Of a stretch of 64,000 bases of DNA, positions 9,148 through 22,794 are shown piece by piece. The notes under the pieces are model-generated. The model saw nothing but the letters and a program-made list of their open reading frames with translations, had not been told where the DNA came from and ran no database searches. Source of the DNA: Paraburkholderia graminis C4D1M (lineage in GTDB: Bacteria > Pseudomonadota > Gammaproteobacteria > Burkholderiales > Burkholderiaceae); contig NZ_ABLD01000023.1 in assembly GCF_000172415.1 (NCBI RefSeq), positions 48,379 to 112,378 of the forward strand, read 5' to 3'. Within the stretch, counting starts at the first letter, position 1; each line of letters starts with the position of its first letter. The translations under genes and the position numbers were made by a program.

Positions 9148-9402
9148 TCCAAGGTTTGAGCTTATCAACCCGCACCCTAGCGCCTACCTCTCCCATACCG
9201 TTCATCCGCCGCGCGCCACAGGCGTAGCAAGAAGGGCCCGCACCTCGCCGATCCGTCCACACAATGGACCCATCGTGCGCCCCTTGCGACGTCAACGGCA
9301 GTACGCGAGCGAGTCTGCGCGCGCATCCCGTGATGCTGTTCGCTGCGGCTCGCAAACCGGATAGGCAGGTCGGCAACAGGGTGTTCCCCCAAGGAGTCTC
9401 CC

Positions 9403-10557
9403 GTGTTGCCGTCATTTTCTCCCGCTCTGCTCGCGCTCGCCGACGGCACGGTCTTTCGTGGTTATTCGATCGGCGCCCCCGGGCATACCATCGGCGAAGT
9501 CGTGTTCAACACGGCTATCACCGGCTATCAGGAAATCCTGACTGACCCGAGCTACGCGCGCCAGATCGTCACCCTCACGTATCCGCACATCGGCAATGTC
9601 GGCGTCAACGCCGAAGACGTCGAGGCGACGAAAGTCCATGCCGCTGGGCTGATCATTCGCGATCTGCCGGTCCTCGCGTCGAACTTCCGCATGGAGCGCA
9701 CGCTCAGCCAGTATCTGCAGGACGAAGGCGTGGTCGCCATCGCCGGCCTCGACACCCGCAAGCTGACCCGCGTTCTGCGCGACAAGGGCGCGCAGAACGG
9801 CGCGATTCTCGCCGGTTCGGACGACGAAGCAAAGGCTATCGAACTCGCACGCTCGTTCCCGGGCCTCTCGGGCATGGACCTCGCGAAGGTCGTGTCGACG
9901 AAGGAAACCTATGAGTGGACGCAAACCGAATGGCGTCTCGGCAACGGCTACGGCAAGCAGAACGCGCCGAAGTACCGCGTCGTCGCGTTCGATTACGGCG
10001 TCAAGTACAACATCCTTCGCATGCTGGCGGAGCGCGGTTGCCACGTCACCGTGCTGCCGGCGCAAGCTACCGCGGCTGATGCGCTCGCGCTCAATCCGGA
10101 CGGCATCTTCCTGTCGAACGGCCCCGGCGACCCGGAGCCGTGCGACTACGCGATCAAGGCAACCAAAGAGTTGATCGAGCGCGGCATTCCGACCTTCGGC
10201 ATCTGCCTCGGCCATCAGATCATGGGCCTCGCGCTCGGCGCGAAAACCGTGAAGATGAAGACCGGTCACCACGGCGCGAATCATCCGGTGAAAGACCTGG
10301 AAGACGGCCGCGTGGTCATCACGTCGCAGAACCACGGTTTTGCTGTCGATGCGAACACGCTGCCCGCCAACGCCCGCGTTACGCATGTGTCGCTCTTCGA
10401 CGGCACGCTGCAAGGCTTCGCGCTCTCCGACAAGCCGGCTTTCTGCTTCCAGGGTCACCCGGAAGCATCGCCGGGTCCGCACGACATCGCGTATCTGTTC
10501 GACCGCTTTACCGGATTGATGGACGCGAAGAAGGCCGGCAAGACCGCGGCGGCGTAA
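9403..10557 (+). CDS. carA: Carbamoyl-phosphate synthase small (glutaminase) subunit
   Basis: A 384-residue protein that hydrolyses glutamine and passes ammonia to CarB for carbamoyl phosphate synthesis, feeding arginine and pyrimidine pathways. The N-terminal CPSase small-chain domain (1-150) is followed by a class I glutamine amidotransferase domain. The nucleophile is C268 in FGICLGHQ; H352 and E354 in GHPEASPGP complete the triad. The start is a GTG preceded by AAGGAG at 9391-9396. It is 111 bases upstream of carB on the same strand and shares the presumed promoter at 9118-9147. Confidence 0.96.
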   Translation: MLPSFSPALLALADGTVFRGYSIGAPGHTIGEVVFNTAITGYQEILTDPSYARQIVTLTYPHIGNVGVNAEDVEATKVHAAGLIIRDLPVLASNFRMERTLSQYLQDEGVVAIAGLDTRKLTRVLRDKGAQNGAILAGSDDEAKAIELARSFPGLSGMDLAKVVSTKETYEWTQTEWRLGNGYGKQNAPKYRVVAFDYGVKYNILRMLAERGCHVTVLPAQATAADALALNPDGIFLSNGPGDPEPCDYAIKATKELIERGIPTFGICLGHQIMGLALGAKTVKMKTGHHGANHPVKDLEDGRVVITSQNHGFAVDANTLPANARVTHVSLFDGTLQGFALSDKPAFCFQGHPEASPGPHDIAYLFDRFTGLMDAKKAGKTAAA

Positions 10558-10668
10558 GAACGCACGCCGCGGCAAGCCCCGCAGCAAGCAGCCAGAAGCA
10601 AAGCGCGCGCAACGCCCACGCGGCGCGCGCCGACGGAAAGAATTCAGGAATACATTAGCGAGAGCGTT

Positions 10669-13923
<3,255 letters not shown>

Positions 13924-13953
13924 GGCTTCGAATACCTGTCCAGGATGTAAGTG

Positions 13954-14044
13954 CCGCGGTTAAGCGGCGTTTCGCAGGTGCTGTGGTCCGGGTTTTCCCC
14001 CGGCCGCCGGCTCCCGCGAAATGCACTTAACCGCGGTGATTTTT
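13954..14044 (+). other. Long-range hairpin with T-tract between carB and greA
   Basis: CCGCGGTTAAG (13954-13964) and its exact complement CTTAACCGCGG (14026-14036) form an 11-bp stem around a loop of about 61 bases, followed at once by a run of eight Ts. This could terminate the carB transcript or act as a structured greA leader. The loop itself is GC-rich and may fold further. Confidence 0.5.
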
Positions 14045-14106
14045 TTTACGGCCGTTTTTTGTTCCAAAGCGCTCCCATCTGCCGCTTTAGCGCCAGATCC
14101 CAAAAA

Positions 14107-14141
14107 GGGCCGGGAGGGTTTGGAGCGGCCCGGCGTTTTTT
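14107..14141 (+). terminator. Terminator-like hairpin in the greA leader
   Basis: GGGCCG (14107-14112) pairs with CGGCCC (14126-14131) and is followed by GGCG and six Ts. It ends 13 bases before the greA ATG, so it looks like an attenuator rather than an ordinary terminator. The stem is only 6 bp. Confidence 0.45.
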
Positions 14142-14153
14142 CGAGAGTTGTTT

Positions 14154-14629
14154 ATGAGCACTATTCCATTGACCAAGCGCGGCGCAGACATGCTGCGCGA
14201 CGAATGCAGCGGCTGAAATCGGTCGAGCGTCCCGCCGTGATCAACTCGATCGCGGAAGCGCGCGCGCAGGGCGATCTGTCCGAAAACGCGGAATACGATG
14301 CCGCGAAAGAGAAGCAGGGCTTCATCGAAGGCCGCATCGCCGAGATCGAATCGAAGCTGGCGGGCGCGCAGGTGATCGACCCGTCGCAAGTTGAGGCCGA
14401 CGGCCGCGTGGTGTTCGGCGCCACCGTCGAACTGGAAGACCTGGACTCGGGCGCATCGGTCAAATATCAGATCGTCGGCGACGACGAAGCGGACATCGAC
14501 CACGGCCTCATCTCCATCAGCTCGCCGATTGCGCGCGCGCTGATCGGCAAGTCCGAAGGCGATGTCGCGTCCGTGCAGGCGCCAGGCGGCGTGCGCGAGT
14601 ACGAAATCATCGCGGTCAGCTACGTTTGA
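14154..14629 (+). pseudogene. greA: Transcription elongation factor GreA, interrupted by a one-base deletion
   Basis: GreA rescues backtracked RNA polymerase by stimulating transcript cleavage. The ATG at 14154 opens a typical GreA start (MSTIPLTKRGADMLRDE), but after codon GAA at 14202-14204 the frame hits TGA at 14214-14216. The rest of GreA continues one frame over: QRLKSVERP, the EARAQGDLSENAEYDAAKE coiled-coil region, and the C-terminal FKBP-like domain ending IIAVSYV. Inserting one base, such as C to make GAA CTG CAG, restores a 158-residue protein, the normal GreA length. A chance ATG at 14204 could start a product lacking the first 18 residues. This is either a sequencing error or a real lesion. 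Confidence 0.88.
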
Positions 14630-14640
14630 AGGCGACTCAG

Positions 14641-15162
14641 GTGTCACTGATGCCGCATCGAGTCTTTCGTCTGCTGACGGTCGTGTGGGTCGGCAGTCTG
14701 CTCACTATCGGCTATGCAGTCGCGCCGGTGCTGTTCACGTCGCTCGACCGGTCGACGGCGGGCGCAGTGGCGGCGCAACTGTTTCGCATTGAAGGTGTGC
14801 TTGGCGCGGTCTGCGGCATTTTGCTGCTCGGTCTCGCCAACGTGGTGATCCGGCGCGGCGGCAACGCGTACCGGCGCTTACGCTGGCTGGTGGCCGGCAT
14901 GCTGGTCTGTGTGCTGGTCGGTTATTTCGCGTTGCAGCCGTTCATGAACGCGATGCGCGTGGCCGCGCTGGAAGCGGGCACGGACATCGCGCATTCCGCC
15001 TATGCGGCACGCTTCGGCATGCTGCACGGCGTTTCGAGCGTGTTCTACCTGATCGAAAGCCTGCTGGGCATTGTGCTCGTGTGGAAATTGCCCGTGGGCA
15101 CGGGAGCCGGCGCCGCGCAGCAGGGCGCTCGCGACGATGTGTCCGGAAAAGTAGCGGGCTAG
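14641..15162 (+). CDS. DUF4149-like integral membrane protein
   Basis: A protein of about 173 residues with four predicted membrane helices (near residues 10-30, 50-70, 82-102 and 135-155). It carries the short PVLF segment after helix 1 that I associate with the DUF4149 family of unknown function. It follows greA by 11 bases and was probably co-transcribed with it. I favour the GTG at 14641 because GAAGG lies 8 bases upstream. An ATG at 14650 would shorten it by three residues. Confidence 0.7.
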   Translation: MSLMPHRVFRLLTVVWVGSLLTIGYAVAPVLFTSLDRSTAGAVAAQLFRIEGVLGAVCGILLLGLANVVIRRGGNAYRRLRWLVAGMLVCVLVGYFALQPFMNAMRVAALEAGTDIAHSAYAARFGMLHGVSSVFYLIESLLGIVLVWKLPVGTGAGAAQQGARDDVSGKVAG

Positions 15163-15265
15163 GAAGGCTGGCGGTTGCGGCAGGCGCCGCACGCAGCGCA
15201 GGCAAGGTGCAGCTCGCGCCGCACCGTTAATCCGCCTGCTTGTTTCAATCGATTATTTCGACTGC

Positions 15266-15793
15266 TTATTTCGACTGATGCGCGCGCTTCGCGCTGGTTT
15301 GCCGCTTCTTCGCGCGCTTGATGTTGCCGCCTTGCGTGACGCGCTCGTTGCCGCGTACCAGCACGGCTTTCGCCTTCGGCTTGCGCATGGGCACTTCGCT
15401 CGGCTTCACGACCTTGACGACGCGCGGCGCGCGGCCCTTGCCGGGGTTGGCTTCGACGGCGGCTTCGCGGGCGCTCGGCAGTGCGCCGCGTTTGCCTTTT
15501 ATCGCGGGTTGCGCGGCGGCTTCGGGCTTCCAGATGACCAGCAGCTTGCCGATATGCTGGATCGGCGCGGCGTTCAGCTTGTCGCAGATCTGTTCGTAAA
15601 TCGCGATGCGCTCTTCGCGTTCGTCGCCGAACACGCGGATCTTGATCAGCTGATGAGCGGCGAGGTGGACCTTGATCTCGGCGAGCACGGCGTCGGTCAA
15701 ACCTTCGGCGCCGACGAGCACGACCGGTTTGAGCGCATGTGCCTGGGAGCGCAACTCGGCGCGTTGGTCGGAAGAGACTTTGAGGGCGGGCAT
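15266..15793 (-). CDS. yhbY: CRM-domain RNA-binding protein, YhbY family
   Basis: A 175-residue protein. Residues 1-95 form a CRM domain, the YhbY-type fold that binds pre-50S ribosomal particles. Visible family features are the start LKVSSDQRAELRSQAHALKP, the GxxG-like LVGAEGLTDAVLAEI segment, and IKIRVFGDEREERIAIYEQI. The C-terminal 80 residues are a Lys/Arg-rich, probably disordered extension absent from the E. coli protein (about 97 residues). It is divergent from rlmE, another ribosome maturation gene, as in many proteobacteria. Confidence 0.85.
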   Translation of the reverse strand: MPALKVSSDQRAELRSQAHALKPVVLVGAEGLTDAVLAEIKVHLAAHQLIKIRVFGDEREERIAIYEQICDKLNAAPIQHIGKLLVIWKPEAAAQPAIKGKRGALPSAREAAVEANPGKGRAPRVVKVVKPSEVPMRKPKAKAVLVRGNERVTQGGNIKRAKKRQTSAKRAHQSK

Positions 15794-16006
15794 GTGAAGT
15801 GGGAGACTCGACTAAAATGGCGGCACCTGCGCTCCCCAGTCCGTCTTTCGGCGAATTGGAGCGGAACACGATTGGGACACTGCGGCAGGCGGCGCGTCAG
15901 GACAACAGAATCGCGGATAACTGCCAGTTTTCTGGCGGGAGCCGCGCGAATTAACCGCGTATTATCCGCTAAAGCGTGACATGACGCAGCAAGAGTTCAA
16001 CGTTTA

Positions 16007-16669
16007 ATGGCAAAAAACAAGTTTAATACGGCGTGGCTGCACGACCACATCAACGATCCCTACGTGAAAATGGCGCAGCGGGAAGGCTATCGCGCCCGCG
16101 CCGCCTACAAGCTGAAGGAAATCGATGAGCAGGACAAGCTGATCCGGCCGGGGCAGGTCATCGTCGATCTCGGTTCGACGCCGGGCAGTTGGAGCCAGTA
16201 CGCGCGCAACAAACTGGCAAAAGGGTCGCAGCGCGACGCGGAACGTCAGGGCGGGATCGACGGCACGATCATCGCGCTCGATCTTCTGCCGATGGAACCC
16301 GTCGCCGACGTCCACTTCATTCAGGGCGACTTCCGCGAGGAAGCCGTGCTCGGCCAACTGGAAGAATTAGTCGGAGAGCGGCAAGTCGATCTTGTAATTT
16401 CGGATATGGCGCCCAACCTGTCGGGAGTGGCATTGGCGGATGCGGCGCGAATCGAGCATTTGTGCGATCTCGCGCTGGAATTTTCGCAAAATCACCTGAA
16501 ACCGGATGGAGCCCTTTTAGTCAAATGCTTTCACGGCAGCGGTTACAGCCAGATTGTCGAAAAGTTCAAGCGCCAGTTCAAGGTGGTGGCTGCCCGCAAG
16601 CCCAAGGCTTCGCGGGACAAGTCGTCGGAAACGTTTATTTTGGGTAAGCATCTGAAAAGGCCCGCGTAG
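16007..16669 (+). CDS. rlmE: 23S rRNA 2'-O-ribose uridine methyltransferase RlmE (FtsJ/RrmJ)
   Basis: A 220-residue Rossmann-fold methyltransferase that modifies U2552 (E. coli numbering) of 23S rRNA late in 50S assembly. The SAM-binding motif is VDLGSTPGSWSQYA, a variant of the usual DLGAAPGGWSQ. The catalytic K-D-K-E set is visible: Lys in RARAAYKLKE (about 38), Asp in ISDMAPNLSG, Lys in GALLVKCFHG, and Glu in the final SSETFILGKHL. It lies 134 bases upstream of ftsH in the same direction, a conserved pairing. Confidence 0.93.
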   Translation: MAKNKFNTAWLHDHINDPYVKMAQREGYRARAAYKLKEIDEQDKLIRPGQVIVDLGSTPGSWSQYARNKLAKGSQRDAERQGGIDGTIIALDLLPMEPVADVHFIQGDFREEAVLGQLEELVGERQVDLVISDMAPNLSGVALADAARIEHLCDLALEFSQNHLKPDGALLVKCFHGSGYSQIVEKFKRQFKVVAARKPKASRDKSSETFILGKHLKRPA

Positions 16670-16803
16670 GGCGCCGCGTAGTCCCCGCCATGCTATTTCT
16701 GTGGTAGCGAAACCTTATGGCAGGGGTCTGCGGACTGGATTAGAATGCTTTCGTGGTGCCGCAAGGCAAATGTAGGCGCCCGTCTAAGTGAAGGAGTGGT
16801 GCT

Positions 16804-18693
<1,890 letters not shown>

Positions 18694-18713
18694 TCGGCTG
18701 GCAGTAGAAAGTG

Positions 18714-18744
18714 CGGGCCGGTGTGTTTCACACCGGCCCGTTTT
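18714..18744 (+). terminator. Rho-independent terminator after ftsH
   Basis: A perfect 12-bp stem CGGGCCGGTGTG/CACACCGGCCCG (18714-18725 with 18729-18740), a 3-base loop and TTTT. It separates ftsH from folP, so folP-glmM needs read-through or its own promoter. Confidence 0.85.
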
Positions 18745-18775
18745 GCATTTATCCGCCTATTCGCCTTCACGCTAC

Positions 18776-19675
18776 GTGTCTACCGCCGCTTTCTCTCCTT
18801 CCACCATCCCCGAGCCGTTGCAGTGCGGGCGGTTCAAGCTGAGCTTCGAACGCCCGTTGGTCATGGGCATCCTGAACGTCACGCCCGATTCTTTCTCCGA
18901 CGGCGGCCAGTACGCGATGCGCGCCGATGCGTTGCGCCAGGCGGAGCGCATGATGCTCGAAGGCGCGGACATCATCGACATTGGCGGCGAATCTACGCGC
19001 CCCGGCGCGCCGCCCGTGCCGCTCGACGAAGAACTCGAGCGCGTGATCCCGCTTATCGAGCAACTGCGTGGCGCCAACGTGCCGCTCTCGGTCGACACCT
19101 ACAAGCCCGAAGTGATGCGGCATGCACTGAGCGCGGGCGCCGATCTGATCAACGACATCTGGGGCTTTCGCATGCCCGGTGCCGTGGATGCGGTGCGCGA
19201 CAGCGACTGCGGCCTGTGCGTGATGCACATGCTGGGCGAGCCGCAGACGATGCAGCTCGGCGAGCCGGCTTACGGCGATGTCGTCGGCGAAGTCAGGCAG
19301 TTTCTGGAGGAACGCGTGGCGGTGCTTACGCAGGCGGGCATCGCGCGTGGCCGGATCAGCGTGGACCCCGGTTTTGGTTTCGGCAAGGCCGTGGTCGAGC
19401 ACAATTACGCGCTGCTCGCGCGGCTCGCGGACACCGCGCCGCGGGCAGAGCCGCCGTATCCGATCCTCGCGGGCATGTCGCGCAAATCGATGATCGGCGC
19501 CGTCACCGGTCGCGCGGCGCCGGAGCGCGTCGCGGGCAGCATCGCCGCGGCGGTGTTGGCTGCGGAACGCGGCGCGGCAATCCTGCGCGTGCACGACGTC
19601 GCGCAAACAGTAGACGCATTGAAAGTCTGGGCAGCACTGCGCGACGCGGCGAATGGCGCCGGCCCGCGCGGATGA
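18776..19675 (+). CDS. folP: Dihydropteroate synthase
   Basis: A TIM-barrel enzyme of about 299 residues that condenses p-aminobenzoate with 6-hydroxymethyl-dihydropterin pyrophosphate in folate synthesis; it is the sulfonamide target. Family signatures are MGILNVTPDSFSDGG, then DIGGESTRPGA, DINDIWG-like DLINDIWGF, DPGFGFGK, and the AGMSRKSMIG phosphate loop near the C-terminus. The start is uncertain. I used the GTG at 18776; a TTG at 18743 overlaps the ftsH terminator and is less likely. It lies 26 bases upstream of glmM, a conserved pairing. Confidence 0.93.
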   Translation: MSTAAFSPSTIPEPLQCGRFKLSFERPLVMGILNVTPDSFSDGGQYAMRADALRQAERMMLEGADIIDIGGESTRPGAPPVPLDEELERVIPLIEQLRGANVPLSVDTYKPEVMRHALSAGADLINDIWGFRMPGAVDAVRDSDCGLCVMHMLGEPQTMQLGEPAYGDVVGEVRQFLEERVAVLTQAGIARGRISVDPGFGFGKAVVEHNYALLARLADTAPRAEPPYPILAGMSRKSMIGAVTGRAAPERVAGSIAAAVLAAERGAAILRVHDVAQTVDALKVWAALRDAANGAGPRG

Positions 19676-19701
19676 GCCCAAAGCAAGGAGGAATATAAAA
19701 G

Positions 19702-21060
19702 ATGGCACGTCGTTATTTCGGCACGGACGGTATTCGGGGCAAGGTCGGCGAAGGGCCTATTACGCCGGAATTTGTATTGCGGCTCGGCTATGCAGCGGGC
19801 AAGGTGCTCGTCGGCGCGGACCGCTGGGCGCGCACGGGCACGCGGCCCACGGTGCTGATCGGTAAGGACACGCGGGTGTCGGGCTACATGCTCGAGGCCG
19901 CGCTCGAGGCGGGTTTCTCGGCGGCCGGTGTCGATGTGATGCTGGCGGGCCCGATGCCGACGCCGGGCATCGCGTATCTGACGCGCGCGCTGCGGCTCGC
20001 GGCCGGCGTCGTGATCAGCGCGTCGCACAATCCGTATTACGACAACGGCATCAAGTTCTTTTCCGCCGACGGCAACAAGCTGCCGGACGACGTCGAATCG
20101 CAGATCGAAGAGCACCTCGAGTTGCCGCTCGCCTGCGCGGCGTCGGAACAGCTCGGCAAGGCGCGGCGTCTCGACGACGCAGCGGGCCGCTACATCGAGT
20201 TCTGCAAGAGCACGTTTCCGGCCGCGTTCGATCTGCGCGGGCTGAAGCTGGTGGTCGATTGCGCGCACGGCGCCGCGTATGACGTCGCGCCGCACGTCTT
20301 TCACGAGCTGGGCGCCGAGGTCATTCCGATCGGCGTCGCGCCGAACGGCTTCAATATCAACGACGGCGTCGGCGCGACCGCGCCCGATGCGCTGGTGCGC
20401 GCGGTGCGGGCGAATCACGCGGACCTCGGCATCGCGCTGGACGGCGACGCCGACCGTCTGCAGGTCGTCGACGCGGCAGGACGTCTCTATAACGGCGACG
20501 AACTGCTGTACGTGCTGGTGAAGGACCGCATCGCGACCGACGGCAAAGTGGAAGGCGCGGTCGGAACCTTGATGACCAATATGGCCGTCGAGGTCGCGTT
20601 GCAGGCGGCGGGCGTCAAGTTCGTGCGCGCGGCAGTCGGCGACCGCTACGTGCTCGAGCAGTTGCGCGAGCACGGCTGGCAGCTCGGCGCGGAGGGGTCC
20701 GGCCACATTCTGTCGCTCGACCGCCATTCGACGGGCGACGGCATCGTCTCCGCGCTTCTCGTGCTCGCCGCGATGAAGCGCAGCGAAAGAACGCTTTCCG
20801 AACTGCTCGACGGCGTCACGCTGTTCCCGCAGAAGCTGATCAATGTGCGCATGAAGCCGGACGCTGACTGGAAGGGCAGCGACGCTATCCGGCGCGCGAT
20901 TGCGAGCGCGGAAGACGCGCTCAATGGCCGCGGGCGCGTGCTGATTCGCGCGTCGGGCACGGAGCCGGTGCTGCGCGTGATGGTCGAGGCGGAACACGTC
21001 GACGATGCGCTGCGGCACGCGGAAGCAATCGCGGCCGCGGTGAAGCAGGCGACGGCGTAA
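19702..21060 (+). CDS. glmM: Phosphoglucosamine mutase
   Basis: A 452-residue alpha-D-phosphohexomutase that interconverts glucosamine-6-phosphate and glucosamine-1-phosphate on the route to UDP-GlcNAc for peptidoglycan and lipopolysaccharide. The N-terminal FGTDGIRG signature is present. The phosphorylated serine is S108 in ISASHNPYYDNG. The metal loop is DGDADR, and the C-terminal phosphate-binding RASGTEPVLRVMVE is intact. An AAGGAGG ribosome site lies at 19685-19691. It closes the ftsH-folP-glmM cluster. Confidence 0.96.
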   Translation: MARRYFGTDGIRGKVGEGPITPEFVLRLGYAAGKVLVGADRWARTGTRPTVLIGKDTRVSGYMLEAALEAGFSAAGVDVMLAGPMPTPGIAYLTRALRLAAGVVISASHNPYYDNGIKFFSADGNKLPDDVESQIEEHLELPLACAASEQLGKARRLDDAAGRYIEFCKSTFPAAFDLRGLKLVVDCAHGAAYDVAPHVFHELGAEVIPIGVAPNGFNINDGVGATAPDALVRAVRANHADLGIALDGDADRLQVVDAAGRLYNGDELLYVLVKDRIATDGKVEGAVGTLMTNMAVEVALQAAGVKFVRAAVGDRYVLEQLREHGWQLGAEGSGHILSLDRHSTGDGIVSALLVLAAMKRSERTLSELLDGVTLFPQKLINVRMKPDADWKGSDAIRRAIASAEDALNGRGRVLIRASGTEPVLRVMVEAEHVDDALRHAEAIAAAVKQATA

Positions 21061-21434
21061 GCGGTCACTCACCTGCGAGCGTGGCGGCTGTGTGTCGCCC
21101 TGCTTATCTGTAGGACCGTGGGCGTTTTCCGCCGCAGTTGCCTGACGGAACGCGCCCGCCAAACCGCATATCTGCCCTGGCTTAGGCGCGTCTACGGATC
21201 TTTCTACTCATTCGCGGTCGCCGCGCTCGGCCGGCACGCGTGCATTCGCCCACTGGCGTACCCGGAAGCCCGCAGCCGCCACACCCGCCTCTCTGCCCCG
21301 GCGCAAGAGCGCCTTCCAGCCGGACCGTCCCGTCCTGGTCGCAACCGCAAACGTTCGCGCCCCATCTTTTTCGCCTAATCTCTACAAGGCACGGCCAAAC
21401 CGCCGCCCGACCACCGATCTACTCGCGCAAACGC
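21061..21434. other. Gene-free stretch upstream of the pst promoter
   Basis: About 370 bases after glmM without a supported gene. A plus-strand open frame from 21118 gives Arg/Pro-rich sequence with no ribosome site, and I do not regard it as coding. No clear glmM terminator is visible. Confidence 0.4.
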
Positions 21435-21509
21435 CTTTCACATTAGTAACCCCACTGTCACACGCGTTTCACGGTTAGTCACGTTACTGTCACAAAGAGA
21501 CCCTAAGCT
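21435..21509 (+). promoter_or_regulatory. Tandem PhoB-box array and -10 of the pst operon
   Basis: A series of 7-base direct repeats resembling the Pho half-site CTGTCAC with near-helical spacing: CTTTCAC at 21435, CTGTCAC at 21455, GTTTCAC at 21466, TAGTCAC at 21476 and CTGTCAC at 21487. Successive starts from 21455 are 11, 10 and 11 bases apart. A -10-like TAAGCT lies at 21504-21509, ten bases beyond the last repeat, with no -35. That is the layout of PhoB-activated promoters. The pstS ATG is at 21559. Confidence 0.82.
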
Positions 21510-21558
21510 TCGCGGTGTTCAGTTATCCGCTCACACCGCTCACACCTTGGAGGTTTCG

Positions 21559-22590
21559 ATGAAATTGATGCAAACCGTGTTCGCTGGCGTCGCTGGCGCG
21601 TTCTTCGCGATGGCCGCAAACGCAGCAGACATCACCGGCGCGGGCAGCACCTTCGCAGCACCGATCTACACGAAGTGGGCCGACGCCTATCAGAAGTCCG
21701 GCGGCGGCAAGGTTAACTACCAGGGCATCGGCTCGTCGGGCGGCGTGAAGCAGATCATCGCCAAGACGGTCGATTTCGCCGGTTCCGACGCTCCGCTGAA
21801 GGACGACGAACTCGCGAAAGACGGCCTGTTCCAGTTCCCGACGGTGGTGGGCGGCGTGGTGCCGGTCGTCAACGTGCCGGGCGTGAAGCCGGCTGAACTG
21901 GTGCTGTCGGGCGAAGTGCTGGGCGACATCTATCTGGGCAAGATCAAGAAGTGGAACGATCCGGCGATCGTTGCACTGAACCCGAAGGTCAAGCTGCCCG
22001 ACACGGACATCGCCGTGGTGCGCCGCGCCGACGGTTCGGGCACGAGCTTCATCTGGACGAACTACCTGTCGAAGGTCAACACGGAATGGAAGTCGAAGGT
22101 CGGTGAAGGTTCGACGGTCAACTGGCCGACGGGCACGGGCGGCAAGGGCAACGACGGCGTCGCGGCTTTCGTGCAACGCCTGCCGGGCGCAATCGGTTAC
22201 GTCGAATGGGCGTACGCGAAGCAGAACCACATGACCTACGTCGCGCTGAAGAATTCGACGGGCACGGTGGTCGAGCCGAAGACGGACACGTTCAAGGCAG
22301 CGGCAGCGGGCGCGGACTGGTCGAAGTCGTTCTATCAGATCCTGACGAACGAGCCGGGCAAGAACGCATGGCCGATCGTCGGCGCAACCTTCGTGCTGTT
22401 GCACACGACGCAGGAAAAGGCGCCGCAAGGCAGCGAAACGCTGAAGTTCTTCGACTGGGCGTTCAAGAACGGCACGCAGGCCGCGAACGATCTGGACTAC
22501 ATCTCGCTGCCGGAATCGGTCGTGTCGGAAATCAAGACGCAGTGGAAGTCGAAGGTGAAGGACGCTTCGGGCAAGCCGATCGCCGAGTAA
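21559..22590 (+). CDS. pstS: Periplasmic phosphate-binding protein PstS
   Basis: A 343-residue solute-binding protein that captures orthophosphate for the PstCAB transporter. A Sec signal peptide (1-22, cleavage after AANA) precedes the mature start ADITGAGSTFAAPIY. Phosphate-site segments typical of the family are visible: GAGSTF, SSGGVKQI, FAGSDAPL, and RADGSGTSFIW. The ATG at 21559 has GGAGG a few bases upstream; a TTG at 21547 is in frame but would precede that site. It is the first gene behind the PhoB-box array, and a strong hairpin separates it from pstC. Confidence 0.96.
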   Translation: MKLMQTVFAGVAGAFFAMAANAADITGAGSTFAAPIYTKWADAYQKSGGGKVNYQGIGSSGGVKQIIAKTVDFAGSDAPLKDDELAKDGLFQFPTVVGGVVPVVNVPGVKPAELVLSGEVLGDIYLGKIKKWNDPAIVALNPKVKLPDTDIAVVRRADGSGTSFIWTNYLSKVNTEWKSKVGEGSTVNWPTGTGGKGNDGVAAFVQRLPGAIGYVEWAYAKQNHMTYVALKNSTGTVVEPKTDTFKAAAAGADWSKSFYQILTNEPGKNAWPIVGATFVLLHTTQEKAPQGSETLKFFDWAFKNGTQAANDLDYISLPESVVSEIKTQWKSKVKDASGKPIAE

Positions 22591-22630
22591 GCACCGCCCC
22601 CGCAGTAATGGGCAACCGCTTCACGTAACA

Positions 22631-22662
22631 CATTGGCCGTCCTCGCGTGAGGACGGCCAATG
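22631..22662 (+). other. Perfect 14-bp hairpin between pstS and pstC
   Basis: CATTGGCCGTCCTC (22631-22644), a GCGT loop and its exact complement (22649-22662) form a very stable stem. No T-run follows, so it is not a standard terminator. It lies 41 bases after the pstS stop. Such hairpins can protect the 3' end of an upstream mRNA segment, which would raise PstS relative to PstCAB; that role here is inferred. Confidence 0.7.
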
Positions 22663-22794
22663 GCATTGACCGGCGCCGCTTTCATCGGCCGAACCCGGCG
22701 GGCGCTAGTGTCATCAGTGCATGTACGCACCACCTGCATCATCCGCCGCGCGACATACGTCGCATGGCAACTGGAAAAGGTCCATCAGGCTCTT

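Noticed and set aside
14154..14629. Programmed ribosomal frameshift in greA
   Set aside because: There is no slippery heptamer or following pseudoknot at 14200-14210, and GreA is not known to use frameshifting; a deletion or sequencing error is simpler.
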